Assembly: GCA_031267155.1 (NCBI GenBank)
Contig: JAIRZR010000246.1
Coordinates: forward strand, 1-5,527
Reading direction: 5' to 3'
Length of the DNA: 5,527 nt
Source of the DNA: Prevotellaceae bacterium
Lineage (GTDB): Bacteria > Bacteroidota > Bacteroidia > Bacteroidales > UBA932
Position numbers and translations under genes: made by a program. Under the pieces are notes generated by a model. The model had not been told where the DNA came from. It saw nothing but the letters and a program-made list of their open reading frames with translations, and searched no databases. This document shows, piece after piece, positions 1-5,498 of this stretch. How positions within the stretch are numbered: position 1 is the first letter of the stretch; every line of letters begins with the position of its first letter.

Positions 1-542
1 TTCCTTCTCGTTTCAAGTGTCAAAAGGTAATTCTTAAACCCTTCACACCATTGCAGCGTAATATCACAAAACCGTATTGTGTCCGCCTTATCCGTTTTCA
101 GGGTGTAGTTTTTGAGATACTTTAATGCTGCGCTCCAATTGTCCTGATTGGCTTCCCGTTTTTCGTCGGACAGTTTTTTGAAATACTGAATAAAATCGCC
201 TTTGCTGCGTTCTTTCGCCTTCAATAGTTCTGCCTCTGTTTCGGTGTAAATATTCGATTTATCCAATTCGTTTTGACGGTTATTGCGTATAATTTCGGCA
301 ATACGGATAGTCTCGTTATCTGTTGGGTTATACTTGTGCGAGCTGTCTTTATTGGTTTGCAGCTCTCCATCTCTTTTCTTCAACGGGAATACATACATAC
401 CCAGATATTCACGCCTCGAATGTTTCCCGGTTTCAGGGTCAATGACAGCCGGATAATAATCCAGATACAGGGTTTCCTTGCCTTTGTCAAGCATACGGAA
501 ACGCAGTGTTACTTTGACTGTTTTTGATTTTTTTCTTTTCAT
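1..542 (-). CDS. Tyrosine recombinase/integrase, N-terminal part (cut by window edge)
   Basis: This reading frame starts at the ATG at 542 and runs off the left edge after 180 codons. It looks like a Bacteroidetes site-specific tyrosine integrase. Residues about 11-53 (from VTLRFR through LDYYP to REYLGMYVFP) resemble the N-terminal arm-site DNA-binding domain. Residues about 114-177 (from GDFIQYF to FKNYLLTL) resemble the SAM-like core-binding domain. The catalytic domain with its Arg-His-Arg-Tyr residues would lie beyond the edge, so activity cannot be judged. The start codon overlaps the stop of the upstream helix-turn-helix gene by ATGA, and AAATAAAGGA sits 2 nt before the ATG, so the two are probably co-translated. 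Such enzymes cut and join attachment sites, and the natural partner here is the mnmE 3' end about 1 kb away. The integrase family is well supported. The specific subfamily is not. Confidence 0.85.
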   Translation of the reverse strand, partial: MKRKKSKTVKVTLRFRMLDKGKETLYLDYYPAVIDPETGKHSRREYLGMYVFPLKKRDGELQTNKDSSHKYNPTDNETIRIAEIIRNNRQNELDKSNIYTETEAELLKAKERSKGDFIQYFKKLSDEKREANQDNWSAALKYLKNYTLKTDKADTIRFCDITLQWCEGFKNYLLTLETRR

Positions 543-1288
543 TGTCCTTTATTTTTAACTTTATCAATATGCAGTTTTGAATAATACCGCCTCCCGTTCC
601 GCTGTTTTTTGGGGATGCGATTTTCTGACAGGAAAGAATAAGCGGCGGGTTCCGTCATGCTGTATTGCTCTCTGAATTCGGGAAGCGTTACCCATTCCGA
701 TAAATTCTGTATCGTTTCATCGTAGCCCTGTTTCCTGAAATACGTATCTATTCGGTTTTTAGCTATCAATGTAATTTTACCGTCTTTCTTTTCCGGTATG
801 TTTTCGGAATTGATAATATCCCGTAATCGACGGTATTTTATGCCGTATTTTTCTGTTATTTCTAACAGGGTGTACCAGTCGGAAACGGGTTTGCGTTCCT
901 GTGCGGGTAAGATTTCGTAAGGGGTATTGACTTCTAAAAATTCGTCAATGCTTTTTTGAGGAATAATTGTCATTCTCCGGGATATTCTTATTGCTTTAAT
1001 TTTTTCTGAATGAGCAAGATTATAAATTGTCTGTTTGCAACATCCCAGTAATACAGCAACTTCCGCAATACTAAAGCCTTTGCGGTTTGACATATCCGTT
1101 TTTACCTTTTCGGTTCTTTTGTTCGCCGTTATTGTCTCTGCTGTTTCTATAATTTTTTTGCGCTTCGCTTGTTTATACGCTCGCTTATTACAATAATCGG
1201 AACAGCAACGGGTAGTTATCTTCCATGCGTCAAACTCCTTACCACAATATTCGCATATCTTTCTAATCGACTGTTTTGCTTTTGTCAT
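539..1288 (-). CDS. Zinc-ribbon plus triple helix-turn-helix DNA-binding protein (excisionase/regulator type)
   Basis: The protein has 249 residues. Residues 12-33 hold a likely zinc-binding Cys cluster (CEYC at 12-15, then Cys28, Cys29 and Cys33), followed by a basic stretch (residues 38-45). Residues about 71-118 (FSIAEVAVLLGCCKQTIYNL through DEFL) form a clear MerR/excisionase-like winged helix-turn-helix. Two further segments, about 137-184 (WYTLLEITEKYGIKYRRLRD) and 198-244 (WVTLPEFREQYSMTEPAAYS), repeat the same pattern: aromatic-hydrophobic start, helix-turn-helix, then a basic strand and an I-D-x-Y/V end. Excisionase-like proteins bend attachment-site DNA to direct excision and often regulate their own operon. 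That role is inferred from the fold and from the 4-bp overlap with the integrase gene. The ATG at 1288 is preceded by AAATAAAGGA with only 1 nt between, unusually close but matched by the integrase start. No better start is seen, as the next Met (66) would remove the Cys cluster. Confidence 0.8.
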   Translation of the reverse strand: MTKAKQSIRKICEYCGKEFDAWKITTRCCSDYCNKRAYKQAKRKKIIETAETITANKRTEKVKTDMSNRKGFSIAEVAVLLGCCKQTIYNLAHSEKIKAIRISRRMTIIPQKSIDEFLEVNTPYEILPAQERKPVSDWYTLLEITEKYGIKYRRLRDIINSENIPEKKDGKITLIAKNRIDTYFRKQGYDETIQNLSEWVTLPEFREQYSMTEPAAYSFLSENRIPKKQRNGRRYYSKLHIDKVKNKGQ

Positions 1289-1310
1289 TTCCTTTATTTC
1301 GCCTTAATTA

Positions 1311-1343
1311 GTCTACTATAATCTACTATAATCTACTATAATC
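1311..1343. repeat. Three tandem 10-bp direct repeats (RTCTACTATA)
   Basis: The unit (G/A)TCTACTATA occurs three times head to tail (1311-1320, 1321-1330, 1331-1340), and a fourth partial unit begins ATC at 1341. The 10-bp period places equivalent bases on the same face of the helix, as in iterons or arm-type protein-binding sites. The array lies in the 5' leader of the helix-turn-helix/integrase operon, 23 bp upstream of the ATG. Candidate ligands are the helix-turn-helix protein or the integrase arm domain. This is inference, and slippage of a simple repeat is the alternative. Confidence 0.75.
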
Positions 1344-1371
1344 CAACATGTGCATTTTCTGTTTTAATTTA

Positions 1372-1425
1372 TGGTACAAAAATAGTCTTTACGCCATTTG
1401 GTACAATTATGGTACAAAAGTACAA
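1372..1425. repeat. Dispersed TGGTACAA direct repeats in the control region
   Basis: TGGTACAA is present exactly at 1372-1379, 1399-1406 and 1410-1417, with a related AAGTACAA at 1418-1425. The first two copies overlap the -7 and -33 boxes of the promoter candidate for the helix-turn-helix/integrase operon. This position suits a repressor operator or arm-type recombinase sites. The repeats are seen directly. Their function is inferred. Confidence 0.6.
1377..1407 (-). promoter_or_regulatory. Candidate promoter of the helix-turn-helix/integrase operon
   Basis: On the minus strand, TATTTTTG (1377-1384) matches the Bacteroides -7 consensus TAnnTTTG exactly. ATTG (1404-1407) lies 19 bp upstream, close to the TTTG -33 box. 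Transcription would start near 1370 and leave a leader of roughly 80 nt before the ATG at 1288, containing the 10-bp repeats. In such AT-rich DNA a chance match is possible. Confidence 0.45.
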
Positions 1426-1525
1426 TAAAAAAACGAATAACAAAGCAAAATAATTATAGATTTATGCAAAAATAAAAACGCTTTAATCGTTTATTACATA
1501 ATAGTTATTATCGGTTTTATCTGTA

Positions 1526-1558
1526 TTTTGTTGGTTATCATTACTTTCCAATGCAAAA
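1526..1558. other. Putative attachment-site core (attL/attR) at the mnmE 3' end
   Basis: The last codons of mnmE, read on the minus strand as TTTTGCATTGGAAAGTAA (1541-1558), occupy the same position as the attachment core of Salmonella genomic island 1 in trmE, as recalled. An imperfect inverted repeat flanks the stop codon: TTTTGTTGG on the plus strand (1526-1534) against CCAATGCAAAA (1548-1558), with a 13-bp centre (1535-1547). Inverted core-type sites around a short overlap are the normal layout for tyrosine recombinases. One arm lies in mnmE and the other in the AT-rich element DNA. The exact crossover cannot be fixed without the other element end. A weak hairpin after the gene is the alternative reading. 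Confidence 0.5.
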
Positions 1559-2938
1559 CTTCCCGAAGATATTTCCAAGAATCTCATCCGTAGATATCTC
1601 TCCTGTGATTTCTCCCAGGAACCCCATACACTCGCGGATATCCCGTGACAAAAGCTCTCCCGGGATATTCTGCGCAAGTCCGTTTTCGACGCGCAGTATT
1701 GCCTGCCGGGCGTTTTTCAGCGCTTCGAAATGCCGCACATTCGTTACAGTAACGTCCTGGCTGTCCGTTTCCGGAAGGTAGCCAGCTTCGACAAGGGCAT
1801 TTTCGAGCCTGTCGATATTGATTTTATGGCGGGCGGATATAAACAGCCTGTCGGGAATTGAATCCGCCAGCAGATGTTCCTTCTGCACAGCATCATCGGG
1901 TTCGGCACAGTCAAGCTTGTTGAAAACGAGAATAAGTTTTTTGCCGGCGCTTGGAGGGAGTATCTTTTTGGCAAGCTCCTCGATGCGGGCATTTTCCGAG
2001 TTCACATCAACCAGCCACAGCACTATGTCCGCCTCCCCGATTTTCCGGAAAGTTCGCTCAATCCCGACAGTTTCGACAGCGTCGCGGGTTTCGCGTATGC
2101 CTGCGGTATCGATAAACCTGAACAGAATGCCGCCGATACTTATACAGTCCTCGATAGCGTCGCGGGTTGTGCCGTGGATTTCCGAGACAATTGCCTTTTC
2201 ATCGTGCAGGAGCAGGTTCAGCAGAGTGGATTTGCCCGTATTCGTCTCTCCCACGATGGCTACGGGAATACCGTTTTTGATTGCATTGCCTGCCTCGAAA
2301 GATTCGACAAGCCTGTCTATCGTTCCGGCAATATGACTTACAAGTCCCGACAGTTTATTCCGGTCGGCAAACTCCACATCTTCTTCGGAAAAGTCGAGTT
2401 CCAGTTCAATCAGGGAAACAAAGTCAAGCAGTTCCGTTCTCAATTCCCTCAGTTTGTTACTGAAACCGCCCCGCATCTGGTTAAGGGCAATCCTGTGAGC
2501 CGATGCGGAAGACGAAGCGATGAGGTCGGCAACTGCCTCAGCCTGCGACAGGTCCATTTTCCCGTTCAGGAAAGCCCGCTGAGTATATTCTCCCGGTCTG
2601 GCTAAGCGGCAGCCGTTTTCGATTAGCAGCGACAGTATTTTCCGGACAATATACTGAGAGCCGTGACAGCTGATTTCGACAACATCCTCTCCGGTATAGG
2701 AACCGGGCGACCTGAAAATCACAGCCAGAGCCTCGTCAAGCAGTTCATTGCCGGACATGATGCTGCCCATGCGCATTCTGCCCGAAGCCGATTCGGAAAA
2801 ATTCCCCTTCCTGAGAAAGAAAATCCGGGAAACAATTTCCACCGATTCCCGTCCCGACACCCGGATACAGGCAATCGCGCCCGTTCCTCCGGCAGTGGCA
2901 AGCGCGGCTACAGTATCTTCATTTGAATTGTATATCAT
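1541..2938 (-). CDS. mnmE: tRNA uridine-5-carboxymethylaminomethyl(34) synthesis GTPase MnmE
   Basis: MnmE (also TrmE/ThdF) works with MnmG to modify U34 in the wobble position of certain tRNAs, using GTP hydrolysis and a folate one-carbon unit in the cytoplasm. The 465 residues match the usual family length. Residues 1 to about 120 are the folate-binding N-domain, ending in a GEYTQRAFLNGKMDL segment (116-130). The G domain, inserted in a helical domain, shows G1 GETNTGKS (230-237), G2 GTTRD (256-260), G3 DTAG (277-280), G4 NKLD (340-343) and G5 SA (368-369). The C-terminus is the diagnostic FCIGK with the functional Cys462. The ATG at 2938 overlaps the aminotransferase stop by ATGA, and no separate Shine-Dalgarno is evident, so translational coupling is likely. 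The 3' end is intact although an apparent mobile element begins right after it, so the gene's original terminator may have been displaced. Confidence 0.97.
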   Translation of the reverse strand: MIYNSNEDTVAALATAGGTGAIACIRVSGRESVEIVSRIFFLRKGNFSESASGRMRMGSIMSGNELLDEALAVIFRSPGSYTGEDVVEISCHGSQYIVRKILSLLIENGCRLARPGEYTQRAFLNGKMDLSQAEAVADLIASSSASAHRIALNQMRGGFSNKLRELRTELLDFVSLIELELDFSEEDVEFADRNKLSGLVSHIAGTIDRLVESFEAGNAIKNGIPVAIVGETNTGKSTLLNLLLHDEKAIVSEIHGTTRDAIEDCISIGGILFRFIDTAGIRETRDAVETVGIERTFRKIGEADIVLWLVDVNSENARIEELAKKILPPSAGKKLILVFNKLDCAEPDDAVQKEHLLADSIPDRLFISARHKINIDRLENALVEAGYLPETDSQDVTVTNVRHFEALKNARQAILRVENGLAQNIPGELLSRDIRECMGFLGEITGEISTDEILGNIFGKFCIGK

Positions 2939-4116
2939 ACCATTTTCAGTACTTTATTCAGGATTTCGCAGGCCTCTTCGATTTGCGAACCGGTAATAAT
3001 CAGGGGCGGAGCTATGCGGAACGATGAACTGTTGAAAAGAAACCAGTCGGTTGCGATACCGTTTTCGTATGCAAGCCGTATAAACTTCGTCAGCCGTTCC
3101 TGCCTGCCGAGTTCCACCGCCATAAGCAGCCCGTCTCCCCTTATCTCTTCGACAGCGGAATTTTTCAGGCATTCGCGGAAAAGTCCCGCCTTGCTTTCCA
3201 CCTGCGATATCAGATTTCCAGACAGGATGACCTCCAGAGCCGCCAGCCCGGCAGCACACGAGACCGGATGTCCGCCAAAAGTCGTTATATGTCCAAGTAC
3301 GGGACTGGTTTGCAGGACGTCCATAATCTTTTTCGATGAAATGAAAGCGCCTAAGGGCATCCCCCCGCCCATGCTTTTTGCCGTTACAAGTATGTCGGGC
3401 ACAATGCCATACTTTTCAAACGCAAACAGTTTTCCCGTACGTCCGAAACCCGTCTGCACCTCGTCGAATATCAGCAAAGTCCCTGTCCGGGAACATTTTT
3501 CCCTCAATGACTGCAGAAAACCTTCCGCCGGCTTTATGGCGCCGGCTTCTCCCTGCACCGGTTCGACTATGACACAGGCTGTTCGCTCGCTTATCAGCGA
3601 CAGCTGGTCGAAATTATTGAAGTCCATCAGCCGGACGTCCGGAAGCAGTGGACGGAAAGCATTACGGTAAGATTTATCGCTTGTCAGGCTTAAAACTCCG
3701 TGCGTGCCGCCGTGGTACGCATTGCGGAATCCGATTATTTCCTGCCGTCCGGTGTACCGTTTTGCAAGTTTCATTGCTCCCTCGTTCGCCTCGCTTCCCG
3801 AATTGACAAAATATACATTTGAAAGACTTTCGGGCAACAGCGATACGAGCCTGGCAGCATATAAAGCCTGTGGCGACTGTATGAATTCGCCATACACCAT
3901 AAGATGCATGTATTTGGAGACCTGTTCGTTCACCGCCCTGACCACCTCGGGATGACAGTGCCCGGCATTGCTTACGGAAACGCCTGCAATAAGGTCGATA
4001 TACCGCTTGCCGTCAGGACCGTACATATACACTCCTTCGGCGCGGGCGATTTCAATGCAAAGCGGGTCGGGCGAGGTTTGTGCCTGACATGTCAGAAACA
4101 GATGACGCAGATTCAT
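2935..4116 (-). CDS. Class III PLP-dependent aminotransferase (acetylornithine/ornithine aminotransferase-like)
   Basis: The 393-residue cytoplasmic enzyme has the full class III (fold type I) layout. Visible motifs are NSGSEANE (105-112, cofactor phosphate region), YHGGT (134-138), EPVQGE (185-190), FDEVQTGFGRTG (217-228, with Asp218 expected to contact the pyridine nitrogen), AKSMGGGMPLGA (246-257, with Lys247 the expected Schiff-base lysine) and ITTFGGHP (277-284). Length and motifs look complete and active. Substrate is unclear. Databases often name such proteins acetylornithine or aspartate-family aminotransferase, but the position after HG, an Arg in E. coli-type ArgD (HGRT), is Gly137 here. 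This argues against a plain ArgD assignment. No arginine-pathway gene is nearby. The ATG at 4116 overlaps the upstream stop by ATGA without an evident ribosome-binding site, and the gene's own stop overlaps mnmE, so it sits inside a coupled operon. Confidence 0.93.
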   Translation of the reverse strand: MNLRHLFLTCQAQTSPDPLCIEIARAEGVYMYGPDGKRYIDLIAGVSVSNAGHCHPEVVRAVNEQVSKYMHLMVYGEFIQSPQALYAARLVSLLPESLSNVYFVNSGSEANEGAMKLAKRYTGRQEIIGFRNAYHGGTHGVLSLTSDKSYRNAFRPLLPDVRLMDFNNFDQLSLISERTACVIVEPVQGEAGAIKPAEGFLQSLREKCSRTGTLLIFDEVQTGFGRTGKLFAFEKYGIVPDILVTAKSMGGGMPLGAFISSKKIMDVLQTSPVLGHITTFGGHPVSCAAGLAALEVILSGNLISQVESKAGLFRECLKNSAVEEIRGDGLLMAVELGRQERLTKFIRLAYENGIATDWFLFNSSSFRIAPPLIITGSQIEEACEILNKVLKMV

Positions 4117-4643
4117 CGTAAAAGCGAGAAAAACAGCATATTTATATGCTGTAAATACATTATGCGGATTATGGATACTATTGCCGACAGCACTATCGAC
4201 TGCGCCGCTTTCTGCCTGTGTCCCTTTGCCGACAGTGCGATGTAAAAGATGAACCCGCCTATTACCGGCACAACAAGGTTGGCAATAATTATCAGAACTA
4301 TATCCTTGAAGGACAGTGATTCCTGTACGCTGTCCGATTCTTCTTTCTCCTGTCTTTCATGTTCAAAGATGTTCCAGGATTCCTTTTCCCCGTATCCCGG
4401 ATTATTCTGCCTGTATCCTGAAGTTTTTTTCCTGTCCTGTCCAAATTCACCGGTATCAGGGACGTCAATATCAATATCCACATCGGGGATATCCCATTCG
4501 TAATCTGTCTTTCGCTGCGGCCTGGGAGGAGACTGTGCCGGCTGCGAATTTTTAAATATGTTTTTGTTTTTCTTGCGGGTATAAGCATTTTGATTTGCTC
4601 CTTTCCGTAATTTGGATTCGCCTGAATCTTTGTTGTAAGCCAT
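4113..4643 (-). CDS. Small two-helix membrane protein of unknown function
   Basis: I do not recognise this 176-residue protein. It has a long hydrophilic, probably disordered N-terminal part (1 to about 112): a basic start (KLRKGANQ and RKKNKNIFKNSQ), a Pro/Gln stretch (34-44), an acidic segment DIPDVDIDIDVPD (51-63) and an Asn/Gly/Tyr patch near 76-85. The C-terminus carries two likely membrane helices, about 114-137 (IVLIIIANLVVPVIGGFIFYIAL) and 147-170 (around AQSIVLSAIVSIIRIMYL), joined by a short basic loop SAKGHRQKA. There is no signal peptide, so the charged N-terminus is probably cytoplasmic. TAGGAT directly precedes the ATG at 4643, 3 bp after the stop of the TlpA-like gene, and the stop overlaps the aminotransferase start. 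Conserved position in the operon elsewhere would support a real role. The two-helix tail resembles many small inner-membrane proteins and does not identify a function. Confidence 0.75.
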   Translation of the reverse strand: MAYNKDSGESKLRKGANQNAYTRKKNKNIFKNSQPAQSPPRPQRKTDYEWDIPDVDIDIDVPDTGEFGQDRKKTSGYRQNNPGYGEKESWNIFEHERQEKEESDSVQESLSFKDIVLIIIANLVVPVIGGFIFYIALSAKGHRQKAAQSIVLSAIVSIIRIMYLQHINMLFFSLLR

Positions 4644-4646
4644 ATC

Positions 4647-5195
4647 CTATTTTTTTAATTCGTTATTAATAACTTTCTTCATAGCATTGAATTCTTTCTG
4701 ATTGAACAGGCGAGTCAGGAAAATTATCCTGCCCGTTCTGTCCACTATGACATTACGGGTTACACCGGCGCCCTTTTCTGCATATCTGTGAAAATATTCT
4801 CCAGACTTGTCGGGTACTATGGGATAAGTCACTTTTGTTTTCGAGACAAGAGTCTGGATTTTATCGTAATCTTCACCGTATGCCACGCCGATCAGTGCAA
4901 AATCGCTGCGATTCTTATGCTTTCGCCATATATCCGATTCGATGTGAGGCATTTCCCTCATGCAAACGCTGCACCAGCTTGCCGTGAACTGCAGCATCAC
5001 AACTTTTCCGCGCAGGGAACTTAAATTTGTCCTTGTCCCGTCCTTATACTGTATTTCAAAATCGGGAGCCATATCGCCCGTTTTTACAATATATCCCCTG
5101 CTGTCGCCGTCATCATCATCGCCGGACTGGGCAGATGTAATAAAGGCAGGCAGGATTAAAATCAGCGCCATGTAATATTTTAATACTTTCTTCAT
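4647..5195 (-). CDS. TlpA-like secreted thioredoxin-fold protein
   Basis: The 182-residue protein begins with a Sec signal peptide (MKKVLKYY, then hydrophobic LILILPAFIT, likely cleaved near SAQ at 21-23). There is no lipobox cysteine, so the product is probably soluble in the periplasm. An Asp-rich linker (26-31) follows, then an AhpC/TSA-TlpA type thioredoxin fold. GDMAPDFEI (40-48) is the typical start, LRGKVVMLQFTASWC (61-75) the strand before the active site, and WCSVC (74-78, Cys75 and Cys78) the redox CxxC. GVTRNVIVDRTGRIIFLTR (144-162) covers the strand region that usually holds a cis-proline, but Thr stands where Pro is expected. Likely role: thiol-disulfide exchange or protein/cofactor reduction in the periplasm, with unknown partner. 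It is the first gene of the operon in view. The ATG at 5195 has only a weak AAAAGAA upstream. Confidence 0.9.
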   Translation of the reverse strand: MKKVLKYYMALILILPAFITSAQSGDDDDGDSRGYIVKTGDMAPDFEIQYKDGTRTNLSSLRGKVVMLQFTASWCSVCMREMPHIESDIWRKHKNRSDFALIGVAYGEDYDKIQTLVSKTKVTYPIVPDKSGEYFHRYAEKGAGVTRNVIVDRTGRIIFLTRLFNQKEFNAMKKVINNELKK

Positions 5196-5275
5196 ATCAT
5201 TATTCTTTTATAATTTACTGTTTAAATGTCAATTAACAGGTATTTTCTGTTATATTAAGCATAATAAAAACTGCC

Positions 5276-5306
5276 GAAAGGTACGAAATTATTTTAATGT
5301 AACAAT
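5276..5306 (-). promoter_or_regulatory. Candidate promoter of the tlpA-like/mnmE operon
   Basis: On the minus strand, TACCTTTC (5276-5283) fits the Bacteroides -7 box TAnnTTTG at five of its six fixed bases. ATTG (5303-5306) lies 19 bp upstream in the place of the TTTG -33 box. This would give a leader of about 75 nt before the ATG at 5195. No other good candidate is seen in the region. The call rests on a short consensus and is tentative. Confidence 0.35.
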
Positions 5307-5429
5307 CGCGCCCCTATCTAAGGGTGTACGACAAGAATTGTAAATCAGGTTTTCCATGTGCCTCGAAATTGCCCGTCAGTCTCCCATTAAAGGATTTAAT
5401 GCAAAAAACATATAACATTGCCGGAATCA

Positions 5430-5498
5430 AAAATCCCGTCAGGGATGAAATATTGGTAGAAATCAATTCATTGTCCAGCAAAATCCCGTCAGGGATGA
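5430..5498. repeat. Two copies of a 19-bp palindrome-bearing repeat (REP-like), 50 bp apart
   Basis: AAAATCCCGTCAGGGATGA occurs identically at 5430-5448 and 5480-5498. Each copy contains a 5-bp stem, ATCCC and GGGAT, around a GTCA loop, so it can form a short hairpin on either strand. A diverged relative, sharing CCCGTCAG, is at 5372-5379. The 31-bp stretch between the copies is not repeated in the window. Identical short palindromes in intergenic DNA are typical of REP-type dispersed repeats. With only two copies, shorter than a normal CRISPR repeat, a CRISPR reading is unlikely. The window ends 29 bp after the second copy, so a longer series beyond the edge cannot be excluded. Confidence 0.7.

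Larger units (their letters stand above)
1..1547 (-). mobile_element. Terminal part of an integrated element (ICE/IME or island) at the mnmE 3' end
   Basis: The stretch from the window edge to the mnmE stop codon holds a tyrosine recombinase gene, an excisionase-type DNA-binding gene and an AT-rich, repeat-bearing control region. These are the usual contents of a recombination module next to an attachment site. Base composition changes sharply at the end of mnmE: lines 1381-1440 and 1441-1500 have 16 and 12 G+C of 60, while 1621-1680 inside mnmE has 33 of 60. The right boundary is inferred to lie within or just beyond the last codons of mnmE. The left boundary and any cargo are outside the window, so I cannot tell whether this is a conjugative element, a mobilizable element, a phage or a simple island. 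Confidence 0.75.

Noticed and set aside
273..527. Plus-strand reading frame of 84 codons
   Set aside because: It lies wholly antisense to the integrase N-terminal region, has no family resemblance and no ribosome-binding site.
1467..1474. Second TATTTTTG -7 box on the minus strand
   Set aside because: No TTTG-like -33 box is found 19-21 bp upstream.
1475..1494. Rho-independent terminator after mnmE (AAACG and CGTTT with a 7-nt loop, then a T-rich run on the minus strand)
   Set aside because: The stem is only 5 bp and A+T rich, in DNA where such matches are common by chance.
1498..1511. Palindrome ATAATAGTTATTAT as an operator
   Set aside because: The symmetry is good, but it consists almost only of A and T within a 20-27% G+C stretch, so chance occurrence is likely.
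1541..1560. tRNA gene as the integration target
   Set aside because: No tRNA-like cloverleaf or TPsiC sequence is present near the boundary. The conserved sequence there is the mnmE C-terminal coding end.
1483..1677. Minus-strand 64-codon frame across the mnmE end and the AT-rich junction
   Set aside because: It is out of frame with mnmE, overlaps its end and crosses the proposed attachment site. There is no supporting feature.
1874..2605. Plus-strand reading frame of 243 codons, and a second one at 1818-2336
   Set aside because: Both are antisense to the G domain of mnmE, whose motifs are unmistakable on the other strand. Their translations show no domain features.
3014..3670. Plus-strand reading frame of 218 codons
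   Set aside because: It is a shadow of the aminotransferase gene, Ser/Pro-rich with no recognisable motif.
5430..5498. CRISPR array
   Set aside because: Only two 19-bp units with one 31-bp interval are visible, shorter than a typical CRISPR repeat, and there are no cas genes. A REP-like repeat explains it better.
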